A DNA stretch of 64,000 nt, taken from contig CBDEUC010000001.1 in NCBI GenBank assembly GCA_965243105.1, positions 434,001 to 498,000 on the forward strand, in the 5' to 3' direction. Numbering within the stretch: the stretch's first letter is position 1; each line of letters opens with the position of its first letter. Shown piece by piece: positions 60,327 through 64,000 of the stretch. Made by a program: the position numbers and the translations under genes. Source of the stretch: WLWS01 sp965243105 (GTDB lineage: Bacteria > Pseudomonadota > Gammaproteobacteria > Eutrophobiales > Eutrophobiaceae). The notes beneath the pieces are model-generated. The model made no database searches, had not been told where the DNA came from, and was given only the letters and a program-made list of their open reading frames with translations.

Positions 60327-60644
60327 ATGAAAAATATACTATTTACCATGACAGCAGCGCTGGCACTTTTTCTGGCAGGCTGTAGTGGCGACAAAGGTGG
60401 TGAAGAGGCTGCGGCACCGGCAGCTGATGCTGCGATGGAAGCAGCACCCATGGAAGACATGGCGCCGGCGATGGGAGCAACCATTGACCACAGCCAGGAC
60501 GAGCAGGAATTTATGCTGCGTCGGACCATTGGTGGGCTTGAGCGTATGATCGAACAGTACAAGGCTGATGGTTACGACAGCGCTGAACTGGAAAGCAGCC
60601 TGTCCCAGGCCCAAAGCGATCTTGCCGCCCTCACAGGTGGTTAA
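60327..60644 (+). CDS. Small alanine-rich lipoprotein
   Basis: From ATG 60327 (105 residues), preceded by a strong ribosome site GGGAGGGGAG, the product begins with a lipoprotein signal peptide: MKNILFTMTAALALFLAGC, lipobox LAGC with the Cys at residue 19. Residue 20 onward is SGDKGGEEAAAPAADAAMEAAPM, an Ala/Glu/Met linker. The C-terminal half is a predicted helical segment (DEQEFMLRRTIGGLERMIEQYKADGYDSAELESSLSQAQSDLAAL). Ser at +2 predicts transport to the outer membrane. No family recognised. The ATG rather than GTG 60324 fits the ribosome site spacing. Confidence 0.8.
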   Translation: MKNILFTMTAALALFLAGCSGDKGGEEAAAPAADAAMEAAPMEDMAPAMGATIDHSQDEQEFMLRRTIGGLERMIEQYKADGYDSAELESSLSQAQSDLAALTGG

Positions 60645-60660
60645 CTGCTTGAGATAAAAA

Positions 60661-60682
60661 GGTAAAACCTGCAGTTTTTACC
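60661..60682. terminator. Hairpin after the lipoprotein gene
   Basis: GGTAAAA / TTTTACC stem with loop CCTGCAGT, 17 bases after the stop. The T-run is on the minus-strand side (AAAAA precedes it on the plus strand), so its efficiency for rightward transcripts is uncertain. Confidence 0.35.
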
Positions 60683-60691
60683 GGGCAGGCC

Positions 60692-60719
60692 TTGTGATAC
60701 CGATAGTTTCATGTATCCT
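60692..60719 (+). promoter_or_regulatory. Candidate promoter for tRNA-Val and thrS
   Basis: -35 TTGTGA (60692–60697), 16-bp spacer, -10 TATCCT (60714–60719). The REP pair lies between it and tRNA-Val. Confidence 0.35.
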
Positions 60720-60748
60720 GTGCGGCCTTTGGTTACTGAGCTGTTCCA

Positions 60749-60770
60749 GGCCGAATGAATTCGGCCCTAC
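60749..60770 (-). repeat. REP-like unit 1 of an inverted pair
   Basis: Minus-strand reading: GTAG then a perfect hairpin GGCCGAA / TTCGGCC with a 4-base loop. The 5' GTAG faces the second unit. Confidence 0.6.
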
Positions 60771-60792
60771 TGGAGATGTAGAAACAGCAATT

Positions 60793-60814
60793 GTAGGGTC
60801 AAATTTATTTGACC
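60793..60814 (+). repeat. REP-like unit 2 of an inverted pair
   Basis: GTAG (60793–60796) then a perfect hairpin GGTCAAA / TTTGACC with loop TTTA. It is 10 bases from tRNA-Val. With unit 1 it forms a head-to-head pair separated by 22 bases, as in REPIN/BIME elements. Confidence 0.6.
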
Positions 60815-60824
60815 AACGAGTATT

Positions 60825-60901
60825 AGGCGCGTAGCTCAGCTGGTTAGAGCACTACCTTGACATGGTAGGGGTCGTTGGTTCGAGTCCAATCGTGCCTACC
60901 A
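60825..60901 (+). tRNA. tRNA-Val(GAC)
   Basis: A 77-nt cloverleaf: acceptor AGGCGCG / CGTGCCT (one G·T pair), anticodon stem CTACC / GGTAG, loop TTGACAT giving GAC, T-arm TTGGTTCGAGTCCAA and encoded CCA. It lies 97 bases before the thrS start. Confidence 0.97.
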
Positions 60902-60911
60902 AACCACAAAG

Positions 60912-60938
60912 CCGGGGCCCTGTTCGCAGGGCGCCCGG
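60912..60938 (+). promoter_or_regulatory. GC-rich UUCG hairpin in the thrS leader
   Basis: CCGGG-GCCCTG / CAGGGC-(G bulge)-CCCGG closed by a TTCG tetraloop: 11 bp with one bulge. Located 10 bases after tRNA-Val, it may end the tRNA transcript or shape the thrS leader. Confidence 0.5.
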
Positions 60939-60954
60939 ATTATCTCTTTAACAA

Positions 60955-60975
60955 GTGGTCTGTTGTGGGGACCAC
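60955..60975 (+). promoter_or_regulatory. Possible ThrRS-binding leader hairpin
   Basis: GTGGTC / GACCAC stem with a 9-base loop TGTTGTGGG that contains TGT, the sequence of a threonine anticodon (UGU). In E. coli ThrRS represses its own mRNA through an anticodon-like leader arm. This is only an analogy. Confidence 0.3.
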
Positions 60976-60998
60976 CACTGAAAATACGAGGAGATAAC

Positions 60999-62924
60999 AT
61001 GCCCGTTATCACGTTACCTGACGGCAGTAGCCGCCAGTTTGAATCCCCTGTATCCGTGCTCGATGTCGCCGGTGATATTGGACCCGGCCTTGCCAAGGCG
61101 ACCCTTGGTGGTGAAGTCGATGGCACCCTTGTCGATGCGTCTCACAAGATTGACTCGGACAGTTCGCTGCGCATCATCACCGAGCGTGATGACGAGGGAC
61201 TGGAAATTATTCGTCACTCCTGCGCCCATCTCATGGCACAGGCGGTAAAGTCACTTTTTCCAGAAGCCCAGGTGACTATCGGACCCGTGATCGAGGATGG
61301 TTTTTACTATGATTTCGCCTACGAACGAGCCTTTACGCCGGAAGACATCCAGGCCATCGAGAAAAAAATGCAGGAACTGGCAAAGCAGGATTTCGAAGTT
61401 GAACGTTCCCTGATGGGACGTGACGAGGCAGTCCGGTTTTTCCGCGACATGGGCGAGGAATACAAGGCCGAAATTATCGAGTCCATTCCAGCGGATGAAG
61501 AGCTCTCCCTTTATCAACAGGGCGATTTCATTGACCTGTGCCGCGGACCACATGTCCCGAGCACGGGTAAAATCAAGGCTTTCAAGCTGATGAAACTGGC
61601 CGGGGCCTACTGGCGCGGCGATTCCAGCAACGAAATGTTGCAAAGGATTTATGGTACGGCATGGGGAGACAAGAAGTCTCTCAAGCAGTACCTGCACCGT
61701 CTCGAGGAAGCGGAAAAACGTGACCACCGTAAACTGGCAAAAAAACAGGATCTTTTTCATTTCCAGGAAGAAGCACCGGGCATGGTGTTCTGGCATCCCA
61801 AAGGCTGGCGCCTGTATCGTGTTGTGGAGGAGTATGTCAGGCAGAAAATGCGTGACCACGGTTACCAGGAAATTCGTACGCCCCAGCTGGTAGACAGGAG
61901 CCTGTGGGAAAGATCGGGTCACTGGGACAAGTTTCGCGAGGACATGTTTACCACGGCCTCTGAAAACCGGGACTATGCGGTCAAGCCCATGAACTGCCCC
62001 TGTCATATCCAGGTGTACAACCAGGGGCTGAAAAGTTACCGGGATTTACCCCTGCGTCTTGCCGAATTCGGTTCCTGTCACCGGAATGAGGCTTCCGGCA
62101 CCCTGCATGGCCTGATGCGTGTGCGCAATTTCGTCCAGGATGATGCGCACATTTTCTGTACCGAGGAGCAAATCCAGGAGGAAGTTTCCAATTTTATTGA
62201 CCTGCTTTTCGAGGTTTACGCCGATTTTGGCTTCAGTGACATTATTATCAAGCTGTCGACCCGCCCCGAAAACCGCGTGGGCAGTGACGAAATCTGGGAC
62301 AAGGCAGAGCAGGCCCTGCAGCTGGCAGTGGAAAGCAAGGGCCTGGAATGGGAGTTGCAGCCCGGAGAGGGCGCATTTTACGGCCCCAAGATCGACTTTT
62401 CCCTGCGGGATTGCATCGGGCGTATCTGGCAATGTGGCACGATCCAGGCCGATTTCTCCATGCCGGGCCGGCTTGGCGCGGAATACGTGGACGCCAACAG
62501 CGAAAAACAGGTTCCGGTGATGCTGCACCGGGCGGTACTGGGCTCAATGGAGCGATTTATCGGAATTCTCATCGAAGAACACGCCGGCGCATTTCCCCTG
62601 TGGCTCGCACCGGTGCAGGTCGTGGTGGCCTCGATCACGGAAAAGCAGACCGACTACGCCGAAAAAATCGCGGAATCCCTGAAAAATCAGGGGTTCAGGA
62701 GCGAAACTGACTTGAGAAATGAAACGATCGGCCTTAAAATCCGCGAGCAGGCAATGCAGCGTGTACCCTACCAACTGATACTGGGGGCACGCGAAGCTGA
62801 AGAAAACACTGTGGCCGTGCGTACGCGTGATGGCGAGGACCTGGGAGCAATGACACTTGAAGCTTTCGTTTCCCGCCTGGAAGAGGACATCGCGTGCCAT
62901 GGCCGTAATATTTTGGAGGAATAA
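60999..62924 (+). CDS. thrS: Threonine--tRNA ligase
   Basis: From ATG 60999 (GAGGAG ribosome site just before) the product has 641 residues, the normal length. The N-terminal TGS domain begins MPVITLPDGSSRQF. The editing domain carries HSCAHLMAQAVKSLFPEAQVTIGPVIEDGFYYDF (HxxxH) and RGPHVPSTG. The class II core has motif 1 near FWHPKGWRLY, motif 2 FGSCHRNEASGTLHGLMRVR, zinc ligand Cys in MNCPCH, and motif 3 LHRAVLGSMERFIG. The C-terminal anticodon-binding domain is complete. The infC start codon follows after three bases. Confidence 0.99.
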   Translation: MPVITLPDGSSRQFESPVSVLDVAGDIGPGLAKATLGGEVDGTLVDASHKIDSDSSLRIITERDDEGLEIIRHSCAHLMAQAVKSLFPEAQVTIGPVIEDGFYYDFAYERAFTPEDIQAIEKKMQELAKQDFEVERSLMGRDEAVRFFRDMGEEYKAEIIESIPADEELSLYQQGDFIDLCRGPHVPSTGKIKAFKLMKLAGAYWRGDSSNEMLQRIYGTAWGDKKSLKQYLHRLEEAEKRDHRKLAKKQDLFHFQEEAPGMVFWHPKGWRLYRVVEEYVRQKMRDHGYQEIRTPQLVDRSLWERSGHWDKFREDMFTTASENRDYAVKPMNCPCHIQVYNQGLKSYRDLPLRLAEFGSCHRNEASGTLHGLMRVRNFVQDDAHIFCTEEQIQEEVSNFIDLLFEVYADFGFSDIIIKLSTRPENRVGSDEIWDKAEQALQLAVESKGLEWELQPGEGAFYGPKIDFSLRDCIGRIWQCGTIQADFSMPGRLGAEYVDANSEKQVPVMLHRAVLGSMERFIGILIEEHAGAFPLWLAPVQVVVASITEKQTDYAEKIAESLKNQGFRSETDLRNETIGLKIREQAMQRVPYQLILGAREAEENTVAVRTRDGEDLGAMTLEAFVSRLEEDIACHGRNILEE

Positions 62925-62927
62925 AAT

Positions 62928-63443
62928 ATCGTCGCAGAAAAGCAGAATCGTCTGAATGAAGAAATTACGGTTCCGGAAATACGTTTAATCGGCGCCGACG
63001 GGGAGCAGGTCGGAGTAGTCAGCATAGATGAAGCACTGAGACTGGCAGAGGAAGCCGAACTGGACCTGGTAGAAATAGTCCCAAACAGTGAACCACCCGT
63101 ATGCAGGGTGATGGATTATGGCAAGTTCCTGTTTGAGCAGAATAAAAAGAAACACGCGGCGAAGAAAAAACAGAAGCAGATCCATGTCAAGGAAGTGAAG
63201 TTCAGACCTGGAACCGAGGACGGGGATTACCAGGTAAAGTTGAGGAACCTGCTTCGCTTCCTGGGTAACGGTGACAAGGTCAAGGTCACCTTGCGATTCA
63301 GGGGCAGGGAGCTGGCACACCAGGAACTGGGTGCTCGAATGCTTGAGCGGATAAAGGCGGACCTTGAAGACCATGGAGTGGTAGAACAGTTTCCAAAAAT
63401 GGAAGGTCGGCAAATGGTTATGGTGCTGGCACCAAAGAAATAG
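62928..63443 (+). CDS. infC: Translation initiation factor IF-3 (AUC start codon)
   Basis: The product has 171 residues if read from ATC at 62928. That start is supported by GGAGG at 62915–62919, spaced 8 bases, and by conserved IF-3 sequence from the very beginning (KQNRLNEEITVPEIRLIGADGEQVGVVSIDEAL). No ATG or GTG exists in frame before 63108, and starting there would delete the whole N-terminal domain. IF-3 removes initiation at non-AUG codons such as AUU or AUC, so an AUC start lets it limit its own synthesis. The C-terminal domain (VKEVKFRPGTEDGDYQVKLRNLLRFL) is normal. Confidence 0.96.
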   Translation: MVAEKQNRLNEEITVPEIRLIGADGEQVGVVSIDEALRLAEEAELDLVEIVPNSEPPVCRVMDYGKFLFEQNKKKHAAKKKQKQIHVKEVKFRPGTEDGDYQVKLRNLLRFLGNGDKVKVTLRFRGRELAHQELGARMLERIKADLEDHGVVEQFPKMEGRQMVMVLAPKK

Positions 63444-63471
63444 AATTGAAAGAATTAGCTGGAGTAATGTT

Positions 63472-63669
63472 ATGCCAAAAATTAAGACAAACAGGGGTGC
63501 TGCCAAGCGCTTTTCCAAGACTGGCTCGGGAAAGTTAAAGCACAGGCAGTCCCATCGTAATCACATACTGACAAAGAAAAGTACCAAGCGGAAGCGTCAA
63601 CTACGTAGCATCATTCTCCTGAATGACCGGGATCAGAAGGCAGCCGCACGTATGGTGCCGTACATTTAA
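63472..63669 (+). CDS. rpmI: 50S ribosomal protein L35
   Basis: A 65-residue product, MPKIKTNRGAAKRFSKTGSG followed by HRNHILTKKSTKRKRQL, is standard L35. It has a GGAG ribosome site at about 63461 and lies 28 bases after infC in the conserved infC–rpmI–rplT operon. Confidence 0.98.
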   Translation: MPKIKTNRGAAKRFSKTGSGKLKHRQSHRNHILTKKSTKRKRQLRSIILLNDRDQKAAARMVPYI

Positions 63670-63681
63670 GAGGAAAGAGTC

Positions 63682-64000
63682 ATGCCCAGAGTTAAACGCG
63701 GTGTAACCGCACACGCAAGACACAAGAAGGTACTGGAACAGGCCAAGGGTTATCGTGGCCGTCGCAAAAATACCTACCGTGTTGCCAAGCAGGCAGTCAC
63801 AAAGGCTGGTCAATACGCCTATCGTGATCGTCGCCAGCGCAAACGCCAGATGCGCGCACTGTGGATCGTGCGAATCAATGCGGCTGCAAGAGAGCAGGGT
63901 TTATCCTATAGCCGCCTGATTGATGGTCTCAACAAGGCAAACATTGCTGTCGACAGGAAGGTACTTGCAGATATCGCGGTAGCAGACAAGCCCGCCTTTG
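63682..64000 (+). CDS. rplT: 50S ribosomal protein L20 (3' end outside window)
   Basis: The ATG at 63682, after AGGAAAGAG, opens 106 codons to the window end without a stop; complete L20 has about 118 residues. The sequence MPRVKRGVTAHARHKKVLEQ, GRRKNTYRVAKQAV, RDRRQRKRQMRALWIVRINAAAR is typical. L20 binds 23S rRNA early in assembly and in E. coli represses this operon; no leader structure for that is identified here. Confidence 0.98.
   Translation, partial: MPRVKRGVTAHARHKKVLEQAKGYRGRRKNTYRVAKQAVTKAGQYAYRDRRQRKRQMRALWIVRINAAAREQGLSYSRLIDGLNKANIAVDRKVLADIAVADKPAF

Noticed and set aside
63108..63443. Short IF-3 from GTG 63108
   Set aside because: It would lose the N-terminal domain, whose conserved sequence continues upstream to an ATC with a good ribosome site.

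Overview
The window looks like chromosomal DNA of a gram-negative gammaproteobacterium. Evidence: a gltX–tRNA-Ala–tRNA-Glu block, a wbpM/pglF-like gene next to tRNA-Asn and uvrB, and a tRNA-Val–thrS–infC–rpmI–rplT block. The neighbourhood of a large envelope-sugar locus beside tRNA-Asn and uvrB resembles, from memory, the O-antigen locus of Pseudomonas. I cannot name the genus.

Layout. 1–4.8 kb: 3' end of a large repetitive secreted adhesin-like gene, a small acidic exported protein, a SapC-family protein, a short unknown gene and a Sel1-repeat protein. 4.8–7.1 kb: an intergenic region with a probable small RNA, then gltX, tRNA-Ala(GGC), tRNA-Glu(TTC) and a strong terminator. 7.2–55.6 kb: one continuous accessory region of cell-surface polysaccharide genes, interrupted only by a 1526-residue RTX metalloprotease. 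55.7–64 kb: tRNA-Asn(GTT), uvrB, maeB, a small lipoprotein, tRNA-Val(GAC), thrS, infC (AUC start), rpmI and the start of rplT.

How the polysaccharide genes fit together. Precursors: UDP-glucose dehydrogenase plus a 4-epimerase give UDP-GlcA and UDP-GalA. A TviB/WbpA-type dehydrogenase with WbpB-, WbpE- and WbpD-like genes could give a UDP-2,3-diacetamido-uronic acid; WbpB/WbpD occur twice, once as a fusion. A very clear SQD1-like gene should make UDP-sulfoquinovose. A PglF/PglE/PglD set should make UDP-bacillosamine-type sugar, and an adjacent PglC-like phosphoglycosyl transferase would start the chain on undecaprenyl phosphate. Assembly: about six cytoplasmic glycosyltransferases. Export: a Wzm/Wzt-type ABC transporter; no Wzx flippase was seen. 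Decoration: a PAPS sulfotransferase, a NodB-type deacetylase, two FemAB-like acyltransferases, two further DegT-like proteins, two membrane GT39-like transferases fed by a DPM1-like GT2, and a WaaL/Wzy-type ligase. The predicted product is an anionic, sulfonated and possibly sulfated glycan of the envelope.

The cluster carries its own regulator at 15.7 kb: a winged-helix protein fused to a Rossmann-like domain. Its promoter holds two copies of GTTCA-N5-TGAAC, and its mRNA appears to be leaderless. Other points worth attention are a 1.06-kb in-frame duplication in the RTX gene, a truncated third domain on a double glycosyltransferase, an inverted REP pair in front of tRNA-Val, and a predicted ~82-nt small RNA upstream of gltX. 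Functions are read from sequence motifs only; no database search was run.
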